In this document: positions 7,816 through 17,885 of the stretch, piece after piece
How positions within the stretch are numbered: the first letter of the stretch is position 1
How the letters are laid out: each line of letters starts with the position of its first letter
Origin: Bacteroidota bacterium
GTDB lineage: Bacteria > Bacteroidota > Bacteroidia > UKL13-3
Assembly (NCBI GenBank): GCA_025359805.1
Contig: JANYDU010000006.1
Location: forward strand, 1-56,838
Direction of reading: 5' to 3'
DNA: 56,838 nt
The notes under the pieces: generated by a model
Database searches by the model: none
The model's input: only the letters and a program-made list of their open reading frames with translations
Told to the model about the DNA's origin: nothing
Made by a program: the position numbers and the translations under genes

Positions 7816-9246
7816 TTGAAGAAGCTAAATAAACTAATAGCGGGAACATTTTTTACATCATTCATTCCCACATTTTTGATTGTGATGTTTATTTTGCTCA
7901 TGCAATTTGTGTGGTTATACATTGATGATTTAGCAGGAAAGGGATTGAGTTGGCTTACTATCGGTCAGTTAATGTTTTTCTTTTCGGCAAGTATTATTCC
8001 TTTGGCATTGCCATTATCTATTTTGTTATCATCCATCATGACGTTTGGTAACCTTGGCGAAACCTACGAATTAGTGGCAGCCAAAGCAGCAGGAATTTCT
8101 ATTTGGAGAATTTTTAAACCCATGTTTTTTATCATGATTGGCTTATCATTATTTGCATTTTTTACATCCAATATTTTAATTCCAAAAGCCAATTTAAAAA
8201 AGAGTGCATTGCTATATGATATTAAACAACAAAAGCCAACTGTTTTAATTAGCGATGGTGTTTTTTATAATGGAATTGAAGGCATAATCATGCGTGTTGG
8301 GCATAAAGATAAAAAAACACAAGAGCTTTATGATATAGTTATTTATGATAATAGGCAATCGGGTGGACACTCTGTTGTGATTGTTGCCGAGCGCGGAAAA
8401 ATTACCATGAGTGGAGATCATCGATATATGTTTTTTACCCTTTATAATGGAGCCAGATATGAGGAAATGGATAAACAACAAGGCTATGATAAATCGTTCC
8501 CTCATTCTACTTTAACGTTTAGCGAAGAGCAAATTATTTTTGATATGTATGCTTTTAATTTGAATAGAACAGATGAAAATTTGTTTAAGGATAATTATCA
8601 AATGTTAAATGTTGTTCAACTCAAACATGCAATTGATTCACTCGATAATAATATTGTTTTAAAAGGTAATAATTTAGAAAAAAACCTCGATCAATATTTT
8701 CATTTGAATGATACTATCTATAAAAAATTTAAATCAAAGACAATAAAAATAAAGGGAAATGATTTAACAACCGAAATTAAAAATATGTCGGCACAGCCCT
8801 TTGTTACCAGTGCAATTAACTTTGCTCGTTCAGCAAAAGGGTATGTTGATTTTAGTGTAAACGATATAAATGATACAGAAAAATTAGTAGTGAGGCATGA
8901 GATAGAATGGCATCGAAAATTTACACTTTCGGTAGCGTGTTTTGTGATGTTTTTTATTGGAGCGCCCTTTGGAACTATTATTCGTAAAGGTGGTTTTGGA
9001 ATGCCCGTTGTGATTTCGGTTTTGTTATATATTGTATTTCATATTTTAACAATCACCGGTGAAAAAATGGCTAAAACAGAATCGTCAACTCCAGCATCGG
9101 GAATGTGGTTGGCCATTTTTGTTTTGATTCCTGTTGGTTTTTTTCTAACCTATCAAGCAGCAAATGATTCAGGTTTATTTGATAAAAGTGCTTGGGTAAA
9201 ATTGGTTCATGGTATTACTCGTTGGAGAAACCGCAATCACGTATGA
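7816..9246 (+). CDS. LptF/LptG-family permease (YjgP/YjgQ)
   Basis: A 476-residue inner-membrane permease subunit with the LptF/G layout: three N-terminal transmembrane helices, a large periplasmic jellyroll (about residues 130-355) and three C-terminal helices. The characteristic N-terminal segment SIIPLALPLSILLSSIMTFG is present. LptF and LptG form the transmembrane part of the LptB2FG machine that extracts lipopolysaccharide from the inner membrane. Bacteroidota often encode the two subunits apart, so which one this is remains open. The start is TTG at 7816. Its stop overlaps the next gene's start (ATGATG at 9243-9248). Confidence 0.85.
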   Translation: MKKLNKLIAGTFFTSFIPTFLIVMFILLMQFVWLYIDDLAGKGLSWLTIGQLMFFFSASIIPLALPLSILLSSIMTFGNLGETYELVAAKAAGISIWRIFKPMFFIMIGLSLFAFFTSNILIPKANLKKSALLYDIKQQKPTVLISDGVFYNGIEGIIMRVGHKDKKTQELYDIVIYDNRQSGGHSVVIVAERGKITMSGDHRYMFFTLYNGARYEEMDKQQGYDKSFPHSTLTFSEEQIIFDMYAFNLNRTDENLFKDNYQMLNVVQLKHAIDSLDNNIVLKGNNLEKNLDQYFHLNDTIYKKFKSKTIKIKGNDLTTEIKNMSAQPFVTSAINFARSAKGYVDFSVNDINDTEKLVVRHEIEWHRKFTLSVACFVMFFIGAPFGTIIRKGGFGMPVVISVLLYIVFHILTITGEKMAKTESSTPASGMWLAIFVLIPVGFFLTYQAANDSGLFDKSAWVKLVHGITRWRNRNHV

Positions 9247-10451
9247 TGAAAATTTTGCAAATTATAAACAGGGTTCCATGGCCATTAAAAGATGGTGGCG
9301 CACTTGGTTATTTTAATTATATAAAAGGTTATCATGATGCAGGATGTGATGTTACGATTGCCGCATTAAATACCAGCAAACATTTTGTTAATATGGACGA
9401 ACTTCCAGAAGAAGTTAAAAAAATGGCTGATTGGAGAACTTCATACATTGATAATAAAGTTAAACCCTTAGATGCATTTCTGAATTTATTTTCAAACCAA
9501 TCGTACAACATTCAAAGATTTATTTCGAAACAGTTTGAAGAATTATTAACTCAACTACTTCACGAAAAACAATTTGATGTGATTGTTTTTGAAGGATTGT
9601 TTGTTGCGCCATATTTAGATATTGTGAGTAAAAATAGTAATGCATTAATGGTATTGCGGCAACATAATGTGGAATATAAAATTTGGGAAACACTTGCACA
9701 AAATGAATCGAACCCAATAAAAAAATGCTACTTAAATTTATTGACCAAGCGACTGAAAAATTATGAAATAAATGCGCTCAATCAATTTGATGCACTCACC
9801 ACAGTTACCCAAAATGATTTGAATGATTTTGAAAATATGGGATGCACAAAGCCTATTTTTTCATCGTCAACAGGAATGGATATTAGCCGACTAAAAGTTA
9901 ATCACACACACATAGAAGTACCCTCTGTTTTTCATATTGGATCGATGGAATGGTTGCCAAACCAAGAAGCAATGCTTTGGTTTATTAAAAATGTTTGGAA
10001 TAAAATTTTAGAGAAATACCCCAACTTAAAATTTTATATCGCAGGTAGAGGAATGCCAGATTCTTTTAAACAAATGCATATTAAAAATGTTGTTATGTTG
10101 GGTGAAGTGGAAGATGCCATTATGTTTATGCAAAGCAAACAAATAATGATGGTGCCTTTGTTTGCAGGAAGTGGTATTCGTATAAAAATTTTAGAAGGAA
10201 TGGCGCTAGGTAAAACAATAATCTCCACAAGTTTAGGTGCGCAAGGAATTGAAGTGGAAGATGGAAAGCATTTGTTAATTGCCAATACGGAAAATGAGTT
10301 TATAAACGCTATTGAAAAATTAATTTTAAATCCACAACTTGCTATAGATTTAGGAAAAAATGCCCATGCACTTGTTGATGAAAAATATGATAATACAAAA
10401 GTAATTGCTCGTATGTTAAATTTTTATACAGAACAAATAAATACTACCTAA
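9243..10451 (+). CDS. Family 4-like glycosyltransferase
   Basis: A 402-residue GT-B fold enzyme. The N-terminal domain opens MMKILQIINRVPWPLKDGGA, with a Gly-rich acceptor loop. The C-terminal donor-binding domain has VFHIGSMEWLPNQEAMLWF and the GT4 signature MMVPLFAGSGIRIKILEGMALGK. The ATG at 9243 overlaps the stop of the LptF/G gene, so the two are translationally coupled. That context suggests cell-surface glycan or LPS assembly; the sugar and acceptor are unknown. A longer in-frame start exists inside the upstream gene but would add an unrelated N-terminus. Confidence 0.85.
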   Translation: MMKILQIINRVPWPLKDGGALGYFNYIKGYHDAGCDVTIAALNTSKHFVNMDELPEEVKKMADWRTSYIDNKVKPLDAFLNLFSNQSYNIQRFISKQFEELLTQLLHEKQFDVIVFEGLFVAPYLDIVSKNSNALMVLRQHNVEYKIWETLAQNESNPIKKCYLNLLTKRLKNYEINALNQFDALTTVTQNDLNDFENMGCTKPIFSSSTGMDISRLKVNHTHIEVPSVFHIGSMEWLPNQEAMLWFIKNVWNKILEKYPNLKFYIAGRGMPDSFKQMHIKNVVMLGEVEDAIMFMQSKQIMMVPLFAGSGIRIKILEGMALGKTIISTSLGAQGIEVEDGKHLLIANTENEFINAIEKLILNPQLAIDLGKNAHALVDEKYDNTKVIARMLNFYTEQINTT

Positions 10452-10494
10452 ATTTTAAAATAAATCTGTGTAATATGTAGCTATAAAATAAATA

Positions 10495-10644
10495 ATGGAA
10501 AAGCATAAAGTGATAATTATAAATGAAGATGACAAACTTAAAATATGGCTTCAGTCAAGCCATGCAGAGCGTTTTGAAAAACTGATGCGCCTTTGGGAAA
10601 TTAATAAAATGATAAAAAGTGCTAAGATCAAACATTCAAACTAA
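10495..10644 (+). CDS. Small protein upstream of nucleotidyltransferase pseudogene (possible antitoxin)
   Basis: ATG at 10495 opens an intact 49-residue frame containing the helical block SSHAERFEKLMRLWEINKMI and the tail SAKIKH. As I recall, similar short proteins with an ERF-x-x-x-x-x-LW core often precede nucleotidyltransferase genes of this kind in Bacteroidota. The downstream nucleotidyltransferase begins 9 bp later but is broken. The pair has the layout of a MNT/HEPN-like or other two-gene toxin-antitoxin cassette; that role is inference. Confidence 0.55.
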   Translation: MEKHKVIIINEDDKLKIWLQSSHAERFEKLMRLWEINKMIKSAKIKHSN

Positions 10645-10653
10645 TTTGATACA

Positions 10654-11119
10654 ATGGATATTTATGATCAAGATTTATTAAACTTTTGAAGATCCTTGAA
10701 TCATTTCAATGTAAAATATATGGTTTGCTACTAATTTTCATGGATACTCTAGATTTACTGCTGATGTTGATGTATGGATAAAAGATTCAAAAGAAAACCG
10801 ATTGGCATTTAGAAAAGCACTTGAAAAAATTGAAGAAACAAATTTTGAGTCAATAGAAACAATGCAATTCATACCTGCTACTATTTATATAGCATCAGGA
10901 ATTGAGTTAGATATTATGACAAGATTGAAAAGTTTTGAACAAGAACAATTTGATGATTGTTATAATATGGCTTAACACGCAATCATATCAGATGTAGATA
11001 TACCATTTTTGCACATTAATCAATTAATTGAAGAAAAACTCAATCTTGCAAGGCATAAAGATTTAGACGATGCTGAAGCATTACAAAAAATTATAAAAAT
11101 AAATAACGAAAATAAATAA
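10654..11119 (+). pseudogene. Decayed nucleotidyltransferase (DUF6036-like)
   Basis: Reading across the lesions gives a recognisable nucleotidyltransferase: MDIYDQDLLNF at the start, then FATNFHGYSRFTADVDVWI (the catalytic hG...R.T.DvDvW core), then ELDIMTR and a C-terminal RHKDLDDAEAL block. Three lesions are visible: an in-frame TGA at 10687-10689, where related proteins have Trp; a frameshift with apparent loss of a few residues between about 10711 and 10730, just before the Gly-rich turn; and a TAA at 10973-10975. The gene runs to within two bases of the ribBA ATG. It cannot make the full enzyme. Confidence 0.8.
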
Positions 11120-11121
11120 AA

Positions 11122-12324
11122 ATGAGTTTCAAATTTGATAAAATAGAAGACGCTATTGAAGATATCAAAAATGGTAAAGTAATTATTGTTGTTGATGATG
11201 AAGACCGAGAAAATGAAGGTGATTTTTTAACCGCAGCACGAAACGTTACTCCCGAAATTATTAATTTTATGGCAACGCATGGTCGTGGTTTAATTTGCAC
11301 GCCAATTACTGAACAACGTTGTTTGGAGTTAGGTTTAGATATGATGGTGGGAGAGAACACCGCCACCCATGCTACAGCATTTACTATTTCTATTGACCTT
11401 TTAGGTAAAGGATGTACAACAGGAATTTCAGCACACGACAGAGCAAAAACAGTTCAGGCATTAGTTGATTCAGATACAAAACCTGAGGATCTTGGAAAAC
11501 CCGGACATGTTTTTCCCTTAAAAGCACAATCAAATGGAGTACTTCGCAGAGCTGGGCATACAGAAGCAGCAATTGATTTAGCAAAACTTGCAGGGTTTGA
11601 ACCCGCAGGTTGTATCGTTGAAATTTTAAATGAAGATGGCAGCATGGCTCGCTTGCCCGATTTAATTAAAGTGGCCGAAAGATTTGATTTAAAACTCATC
11701 ACCATAAAAGATTTGATTGAGTATAGATTGAAAAAAGAATCATTAGTAAGAAGAATTATTTCTGTGGAGATGCCAACTAAATATGGCGATTTTGAACTCA
11801 TCGCTTTTGAACAAAAAGATACAGGGCAAGAGCATTTGGTTTTAAAAAAAGGAAATTGGGATGCGGATGAAGCGGTATTAGTTCGTGTACATTCATCATG
11901 TGTTACGGGAGATATTTTTCATAGCCTAAGATGTGATTGTGGAGATCAATTACAAAAAGCAATGGAGTTGATAAATGCCGAAGGGAAGGGTGTAATTATT
12001 TATATCAATCAAGAAGGTAGAGGCATTGGATTGATTAACAAATTGAAGGCTTATAAATTACAAGAGCAAGGATTAGATACTGTTGATGCCAATGTAAAAT
12101 TAGGTTTTAAACCTGATGAAAGAGATTATGGTGTAGGTGCTCAAATGTTGAGAGAAATTGGAATTCATAAAATGAAATTGATGACAAATAATCCAACCAA
12201 ACGTGCAGGATTAATTGGGTATGGTTTAGAAATAGTTGAAAATATTCCTATCAATACCCCATCAAATATTCATAACCAAAAATACATGGACACTAAGAAA
12301 AATAGAATGGGACACGAAGGATAA
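11122..12324 (+). CDS. ribBA: Bifunctional DHBP synthase / GTP cyclohydrolase II
   Basis: A 400-residue fusion that catalyses the two entry reactions of riboflavin synthesis. Residues 1 to about 205 are the 3,4-dihydroxy-2-butanone-4-phosphate synthase domain ([15 protein letters not shown], then [11 protein letters not shown] and [10 protein letters not shown]). Residues about 210-390 are GTP cyclohydrolase II, with its zinc ligands intact at C260, C271 and C273 ([17 protein letters not shown]) and the GRGIGL motif. Both halves therefore look active. No FMN riboswitch is visible; the sequence directly upstream is the decayed nucleotidyltransferase gene. Confidence 0.95.
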   Translation: MSFKFDKIEDAIEDIKNGKVIIVVDDEDRENEGDFLTAARNVTPEIINFMATHGRGLICTPITEQRCLELGLDMMVGENTATHATAFTISIDLLGKGCTTGISAHDRAKTVQALVDSDTKPEDLGKPGHVFPLKAQSNGVLRRAGHTEAAIDLAKLAGFEPAGCIVEILNEDGSMARLPDLIKVAERFDLKLITIKDLIEYRLKKESLVRRIISVEMPTKYGDFELIAFEQKDTGQEHLVLKKGNWDADEAVLVRVHSSCVTGDIFHSLRCDCGDQLQKAMELINAEGKGVIIYINQEGRGIGLINKLKAYKLQEQGLDTVDANVKLGFKPDERDYGVGAQMLREIGIHKMKLMTNNPTKRAGLIGYGLEIVENIPINTPSNIHNQKYMDTKKNRMGHEG

Positions 12325-12352
12325 TATTCCTAATAAATATCTTCATCAAGCA

Positions 12353-13111
12353 CTATTGTTTTTCGGCTTCTTTCATCATTTGTTCGGCAAGTTCTTTTCC
12401 CAAATAGGCATCAATAATTTTATGTATAAAATAAAGAAGAGGAGTGAGGATAATAGCAACTGTAAATTTGTAAATATAATTTACCACTCCAATTCCCAAT
12501 ACTAATTTTAAGTCCCAACCTGCACCAATATAAAAGGCAATAAATAATACTACAAAACTATCAATGAGTTGTGAAACCAATGTGGAGCCGGTAGAACGAA
12601 GCCATAAATATTTTTCGCCTGTTTGTTGTTTTACAAAATGAAACACTTTTACATCTACCAATTGCCCAATTAAAAAGGCTACCAATGAGCCGATAATAAT
12701 CCATAGCCCTTGTCCAAAAATGGCATTAAAAGCCGCTTGCATATTTACAGTTCCATAAGTGGTTTCTTTCATCACCCAAAAATCTGCGGGGGTAAGTTTC
12801 ATGGCAAAATATACGGCTGCAAATGCATAAGCAACTAACCCTGCGGCAATGTATGAGAATAATTTTACTCCTTTGTGTCCAAAATATTCATTAATAATAT
12901 CTGTCATAATAAATACAATTGGCCATAACAAAACGCCCGCAGTTAAATTCCAAGAAAGGATGTTTCCAAAAATATTTAGGTTAAGGGAATTGATGCCCAA
13001 TGTTTTTTCGAAAGAGAAAATTTTTACACCAATAAATTCGGCAATGATGGCGTTGGCAATAAAAAATGAACCGAGTACTAAGAACAAAATATTTCGTTTA
13101 CTTTCTTTCAT
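12353..13111 (-). CDS. yhhQ: Queuosine precursor transporter (YhhQ/VUT family)
   Basis: A 252-residue membrane protein of the DUF165/vitamin-uptake-like family that imports queuosine precursors (preQ0/preQ1). Family features are the N-terminal ANAIIAEFIGVKIF, the conserved TDIINEYFGHKG motif in the loop after helix 3, and FLIGQLVDVKVFHF and STLVSQLIDSF in the second half. No preQ1 riboswitch-like hairpin was seen in the 58 bases upstream. It converges on ribBA. Confidence 0.85.
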   Translation of the reverse strand: MKESKRNILFLVLGSFFIANAIIAEFIGVKIFSFEKTLGINSLNLNIFGNILSWNLTAGVLLWPIVFIMTDIINEYFGHKGVKLFSYIAAGLVAYAFAAVYFAMKLTPADFWVMKETTYGTVNMQAAFNAIFGQGLWIIIGSLVAFLIGQLVDVKVFHFVKQQTGEKYLWLRSTGSTLVSQLIDSFVVLFIAFYIGAGWDLKLVLGIGVVNYIYKFTVAIILTPLLYFIHKIIDAYLGKELAEQMMKEAEKQ

Positions 13112-13169
13112 GGGTAGTTTAAAATTTAAAACAACATCTGCGCATTTACTAATTTACGCATCAACTTTA

Positions 13170-14576
13170 TCACATCTCAAAGGTTTCCTCTTGATTTGGA
13201 ATATCGATAATACATGAGTAACCTTTTTCAATAAATTTAGTTTTAAAATGATCTTGCACTTCTTTCTCTCCATGCACTAAAAATAGATGGTTTATTTTCT
13301 TTTTATTCTGACATTCTAAAAATTTAAATATTCCTTCATAATCAGCATGAGCACTATAATAATCCATGGTTTCAATTGTTGCTTTTACTTGATATTCTTC
13401 ACCAAAAATACGAACCATTTTATTGCCTTGTTTTAATCGTCCACCCAAACTATCTGGTGTGCAGTAACCTACCATTAAAATAGTGTTGTTTGGGTTTTCA
13501 ATATTGTTTTTGATATGGTGTTTAATTCGTCCGGCTTCTGCCATACCCGATGCCGAAATAATAATGCAGGGTTCTTGTAAATTGTTTAATGCTTTTGATT
13601 GTTCCACATCACTTATATAGGTTAAGTTTTTAAAACCAAATGGATCGGGATCTTTCTTAATATAATCAATAAATTCTTGGTTATAACATTCTTGGTGTTT
13701 ACGAATAACCTCTGTTGCTTTTACCGAAAGTGGGCTATCAACAAATACTTTTATGTTAGGTAACTTTCCATCATTATACATTTTATCCAAAGCATACACA
13801 AGTTCTTGAGTTCTGTCTACACTAAATGCAGGGATAATTAATTTGCCCTTTTTCTCTACACAAGTTTCTTTAACAACAGCTAATAGTTTTGCTTCCGAGT
13901 CTTCAATTTTTGGATGCAATCTATCACCATAAGTAGATTCACAAATAAGCACATCACATTGGCGAAAAGGTTGAGGGTCTCTTAAAATAGTATCATTATA
14001 TTTCCCTATATCGCCAGTAAAAGTAATATGTAATTTTTTGCCATCTTTTTGTTTTATATCTAAATTTATAACAGCACTTCCTAATAAATGTCCAGCATCA
14101 GTATACTCCAAAGTAATCTCTTTATCAATTTGTAATTGCTCGTTGTATTCTACAGGTACCATCATATCCAAAGCACGTTGCACATCATCGGCATCATACA
14201 AAGGTTCAAGTATAGACTCTCCTCTTTTTGCTCGATGTTTATTTAAATATTTGGCATCCTCATTTTGAATATGAGAAGAATCAAGAAGCATAATTTCGCA
14301 TAAAGAAATAGTTGCAGGAGTGGCAAAAATAATTCCTTTAAAACCTTGTTTTACCAATCGTGGAATTAATCCTGAATGATCAATATGAGCATGAGATAAA
14401 ATTAAATAATCAATATCGTAAGGCACAAAACCAAAGTAACGGTTGAGGTTATTTTTGTTTTCAATTTTACCTTGAAACAATCCGCAATCGAGTAATACTT
14501 TTTTTCCTGAAGGAGTTGTGATAAGATGTTTGCTACCAGTAACAACTTGTGCCGCACCATAAAATTGTATTTGCAT
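13170..14576 (-). CDS. MBL-fold / beta-CASP ribonuclease (CPSF-like)
   Basis: A 468-residue metallo-beta-lactamase RNase. The zinc motif LSHAHIDHSGLIPRL (HxHxDH) is near residue 63, later ligands are in DAGHLLGSA and FTGDIG, and the beta-CASP part carries ICESTYGD, FVDSPLSVKATEV and SASGMAEAGRIKHH, ending with YYSAHADYEGI and LVHGEKE. This is the YSH1/CPSF-73-like family of exo/endonucleases, probably acting on RNA. The ATG at 14576 gives the usual start MQIQFYGAAQVVTG. A TTG 24 bases upstream would add eight residues and is less likely. Confidence 0.9.
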   Translation of the reverse strand: MQIQFYGAAQVVTGSKHLITTPSGKKVLLDCGLFQGKIENKNNLNRYFGFVPYDIDYLILSHAHIDHSGLIPRLVKQGFKGIIFATPATISLCEIMLLDSSHIQNEDAKYLNKHRAKRGESILEPLYDADDVQRALDMMVPVEYNEQLQIDKEITLEYTDAGHLLGSAVINLDIKQKDGKKLHITFTGDIGKYNDTILRDPQPFRQCDVLICESTYGDRLHPKIEDSEAKLLAVVKETCVEKKGKLIIPAFSVDRTQELVYALDKMYNDGKLPNIKVFVDSPLSVKATEVIRKHQECYNQEFIDYIKKDPDPFGFKNLTYISDVEQSKALNNLQEPCIIISASGMAEAGRIKHHIKNNIENPNNTILMVGYCTPDSLGGRLKQGNKMVRIFGEEYQVKATIETMDYYSAHADYEGIFKFLECQNKKKINHLFLVHGEKEVQDHFKTKFIEKGYSCIIDIPNQEETFEM

Positions 14577-14752
14577 GAAATTGTGTTTTGTGTTTTTCAA
14601 ATATACTTTTTGAAATGGTAATTGAAAGCGCTTATCAAGCTAATAAAGCTATTGGTTTCTTAAATCATAAAATCATCAATTATTAAGATAGTATTATACT
14701 ATATTTTTGAAGTTGTTTGTTATATTCGATTTTGCTTTTGCTCAGATTATTT

Positions 14753-17700
14753 ATGAATCAAGTATTTAGATATACTTTTAGTTTAGTTTTTTTGATATGC
14801 TTGTCGTGTTTTTTTGTGCATGCTCAAATTACTATTGTGGGTGATTCTATTGCTTGTAAAGGCTCCCCATTTAAACTTCATGTAGATGTTCCGTCAGCAA
14901 TAAATACTACCAAATATAGTTTTGCCACTCAATCTTCATTTTCATGGCTTACACCAACAACGCCAATTACAACCACCAATTGGGGTGATGATTCTATTAA
15001 AGGACCTTTTAATATTGGATTTACTTTTTCATTTATGTGTGGCGATTACACACAGTTTTATATTGGTTCAAATGGTTGGATAAGTTTTGGTATTAGGAAT
15101 GATGAAGCCTATGGATATGATATTTCGTGGCACCCAAGCGCTATTCCCAATAAAAGTGTGGAAGCTCCAAAAAACGCAATAATGGGACCTTGGGAAGATT
15201 GGGATCCAAGGTATGGCGGGCAAATTACTTATGGAATTACTGGCACAGCACCTAACAGAAAATTAGTTGTTTCTTGGATTGGAATTCCCATGCATTATTG
15301 TCCGGCATTAATAGGAACATCTCAAATTGTAATTGAGGAAACAACAAACATCATTAGCAATAATATTTTAAGTAAACCTGGAGGATGTAATTCAACAGGT
15401 GTACTTGCCACACAAGGAATGCAAAACATAAGTGGTACATCAGCTTATGTAATTCCCGGAAGAAATGGGTCATTATGGTCTACCACTTATGAATCTATAA
15501 AATACACACCTGCATTAGATACAAATTATATTGAGTGGCAAGCATTAACTTTTAATAGTGCTGGAAACGGCACCATTAAAAAATATTTTGGAGCCGATAT
15601 TATTACTTTTCCCGATACGGTAACTGATTATTATGCTTTCGTTCATAAATGTAATGGCGATATTGTTAATACTAAAATAAGAGTATCTGTTATCCAAGGA
15701 ATGACCGCTTCTATTGTTTCAAAAGATACTACTATTTGCAAGGGGCAACAAGTGTTATTGCGAGCAAACATGAGTGGGGGTAAAACACAAGGGTATCAAT
15801 ATATTTGGGATACTGATACAACATCAACAGGAATTCACGCAGTTCATCCCGATTCATCACATCAATATAAAATAAAATTAACGGATAACTGTACGGCCCC
15901 CGATTCGGGTTATGTGAACGTTACAGTGAAGCCTCCATTAAAAATAAAAACGTTTACGGATAGTACTATTTGCTTTGGTAGAAGTCTAAGAATTGCTCCT
16001 CAAATTTCAGGAGGAAATGATTCTACGCGATATTTAAGTTGGGGAAATATTGTAGCATCTAATCAAACATTTTTATTAAAACAAGATACCCTTATTCAAC
16101 TTACATTAAATGATCATTGCACCACAAAACCAGATAGTGCTGCAATAAATATTAAAGTTAGGGCACCATTAAAAATCAATACCATTAATGACACTACGTT
16201 ATGTTTTGGTGATACTCTAAAATTAAAAACCATTACAATTGGTGGCGATAGTTTACATTATTTATATACATGGAATAATGGAATTGGAAATGTAGCCAAC
16301 AAAAAATTTGTACCCGATAGTTCTCATGTATATAAAGTTGTTTTGAGTGATGGGTGCACTCCTGCTAATGATTCGGCACAAGCTTATGTGCGTGTGAGAA
16401 GAACTCCTATACTCAAAATTAGAACAGATAGTTTGATTTGTAAAGGTCAACCTATTTTACTTTTTGCACAAACATTAGGTAATGATACTGATGGAATAAG
16501 TTTTTTATGGAATCAAAATATTGGATACAATAATTATATCAAAATAAAACCTGATACAACAACCCGATACAGTCTTCAATTTAATGATAGGTGTTTGGCT
16601 ACACCTTTAAATGATTCAGTTCTTATTTCGGTTCGTGTACCTCTAAAACTGCAAGTAAGTGATACGCTTATTTGTTACGGAAACACCATCAATGTTACAG
16701 CTCATGCAAGTGGAGGAAATAGCCCAACATATCAATTTACTTGGAATACGGGTGATACCGGAAGTGTTTTGTTTGGTATAAAACCCAAAATAAAAACCAA
16801 TTACAAAGTAGTATTAAAAGATAACTGTACTATCCAAAATGATTCGCAACAAATTACTGTTGATGTGCGCTCACCACTTAAAATTATTTTGCCAAATGAT
16901 ACCACACTTTGCAAAAGAAATTCATTAATTCTTAAAGGAATTCCCTCAGGCGGATTAGGAACTTATACTTACAAATGGAACGATAGCTTAAGCCTATTAA
17001 ATAGTTTAACATTCATATCAAATAAAGATACTACAATTATTTTACAACTAAATGATGGCTGTTCTTCTCCAGCTTTTGATAGCATAAAAGTAACAACTGA
17101 AAATAGCCCTAAAGTTAATTTTACTTATAGTGATTTGTACAATTGTGGTAAGGCAATTTTTTCATTTAATCAGCAATCAGAATATGTAAAAGGTTCTTCA
17201 TTTAAATGGATGTTTGATGATGGCAGTATTATTTATGATAGTAATACCATTTATACATTTATTAAACAAGGATTGCATCAAGTAAATTTATTGGTACGTT
17301 CTAAAAATGGATGTGTTGATTCTACCAATAAATCCATTGATGTAATATTTAAAAAAGGTGTGGTTGCAAACTTTACTCAATCGGCAGATGAAGTGGATGT
17401 GCTTCATCCCAAAGTGAGTTTTACCAGTTTATCAAGTGATACATTAAAACACAATTGGATATTTGGTAATTCTGGCATTACATCCTCATCCATGTTTCCT
17501 GTAATTACTTTTACAGATACAGGTTCATACTTAATATCCTTAATTGTAAAAAGTGTTTCAGGGTGTTTAGATACGATGACCAAATGGTTAAAGGTTGATG
17601 ACATTTATACGCTGTTTGTTCCTAATTCATTTACTCCAAATAATGATGGATTAAATGATGTGTTTAGACCGATAAGTAGAGGTGTTAAAGATTTTAAAAT

Positions 17701-17884
17701 GTATATTATTGAACGAGGAGGAAATATTATTTTTGAGACGGATGATATAAAAAATGGTTGGAATGGCCGCTTGCCAAGTAATGATGAATGGCCATCTCAA
17801 GATGTTTTTGTATATAAGATTGTGGCAACGGATATTAAAAATGAGTCACATGAATATACTGGAACAGCAACATTGCTCCGATGA
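14753..17884 (+). CDS. Secreted repeat protein with type IX type-B sorting domain
   Basis: A 1043-residue exported protein starting MNQVFRYTFSLVFLICLSC, with a signal peptide ending about ...FVHAQ. After an N-terminal domain (to about 320) it has at least six related modules of ~85 residues. Each opens with a D-T-x-I/L-C-x-G motif and contains GG, a W and a D-x-C-T motif before PLKI. Two PKD-like modules follow. The last ~90 residues (VPNSFTPNNDGLNDVF ... YTGTATLLR) are the gliding-motility-type C-terminal domain that directs secretion through the type IX system. It is probably a cell-surface adhesin. A TTG 36 bases upstream is a less likely start. Confidence 0.85.
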   Translation: MNQVFRYTFSLVFLICLSCFFVHAQITIVGDSIACKGSPFKLHVDVPSAINTTKYSFATQSSFSWLTPTTPITTTNWGDDSIKGPFNIGFTFSFMCGDYTQFYIGSNGWISFGIRNDEAYGYDISWHPSAIPNKSVEAPKNAIMGPWEDWDPRYGGQITYGITGTAPNRKLVVSWIGIPMHYCPALIGTSQIVIEETTNIISNNILSKPGGCNSTGVLATQGMQNISGTSAYVIPGRNGSLWSTTYESIKYTPALDTNYIEWQALTFNSAGNGTIKKYFGADIITFPDTVTDYYAFVHKCNGDIVNTKIRVSVIQGMTASIVSKDTTICKGQQVLLRANMSGGKTQGYQYIWDTDTTSTGIHAVHPDSSHQYKIKLTDNCTAPDSGYVNVTVKPPLKIKTFTDSTICFGRSLRIAPQISGGNDSTRYLSWGNIVASNQTFLLKQDTLIQLTLNDHCTTKPDSAAINIKVRAPLKINTINDTTLCFGDTLKLKTITIGGDSLHYLYTWNNGIGNVANKKFVPDSSHVYKVVLSDGCTPANDSAQAYVRVRRTPILKIRTDSLICKGQPILLFAQTLGNDTDGISFLWNQNIGYNNYIKIKPDTTTRYSLQFNDRCLATPLNDSVLISVRVPLKLQVSDTLICYGNTINVTAHASGGNSPTYQFTWNTGDTGSVLFGIKPKIKTNYKVVLKDNCTIQNDSQQITVDVRSPLKIILPNDTTLCKRNSLILKGIPSGGLGTYTYKWNDSLSLLNSLTFISNKDTTIILQLNDGCSSPAFDSIKVTTENSPKVNFTYSDLYNCGKAIFSFNQQSEYVKGSSFKWMFDDGSIIYDSNTIYTFIKQGLHQVNLLVRSKNGCVDSTNKSIDVIFKKGVVANFTQSADEVDVLHPKVSFTSLSSDTLKHNWIFGNSGITSSSMFPVITFTDTGSYLISLIVKSVSGCLDTMTKWLKVDDIYTLFVPNSFTPNNDGLNDVFRPISRGVKDFKMYIIERGGNIIFETDDIKNGWNGRLPSNDEWPSQDVFVYKIVATDIKNESHEYTGTATLLR

Positions 17885-17885
17885 G

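Noticed and set aside
11000..11121. FMN riboswitch ahead of ribBA
   Set aside because: The region is the tail of the nucleotidyltransferase pseudogene and lacks the conserved riboswitch core.
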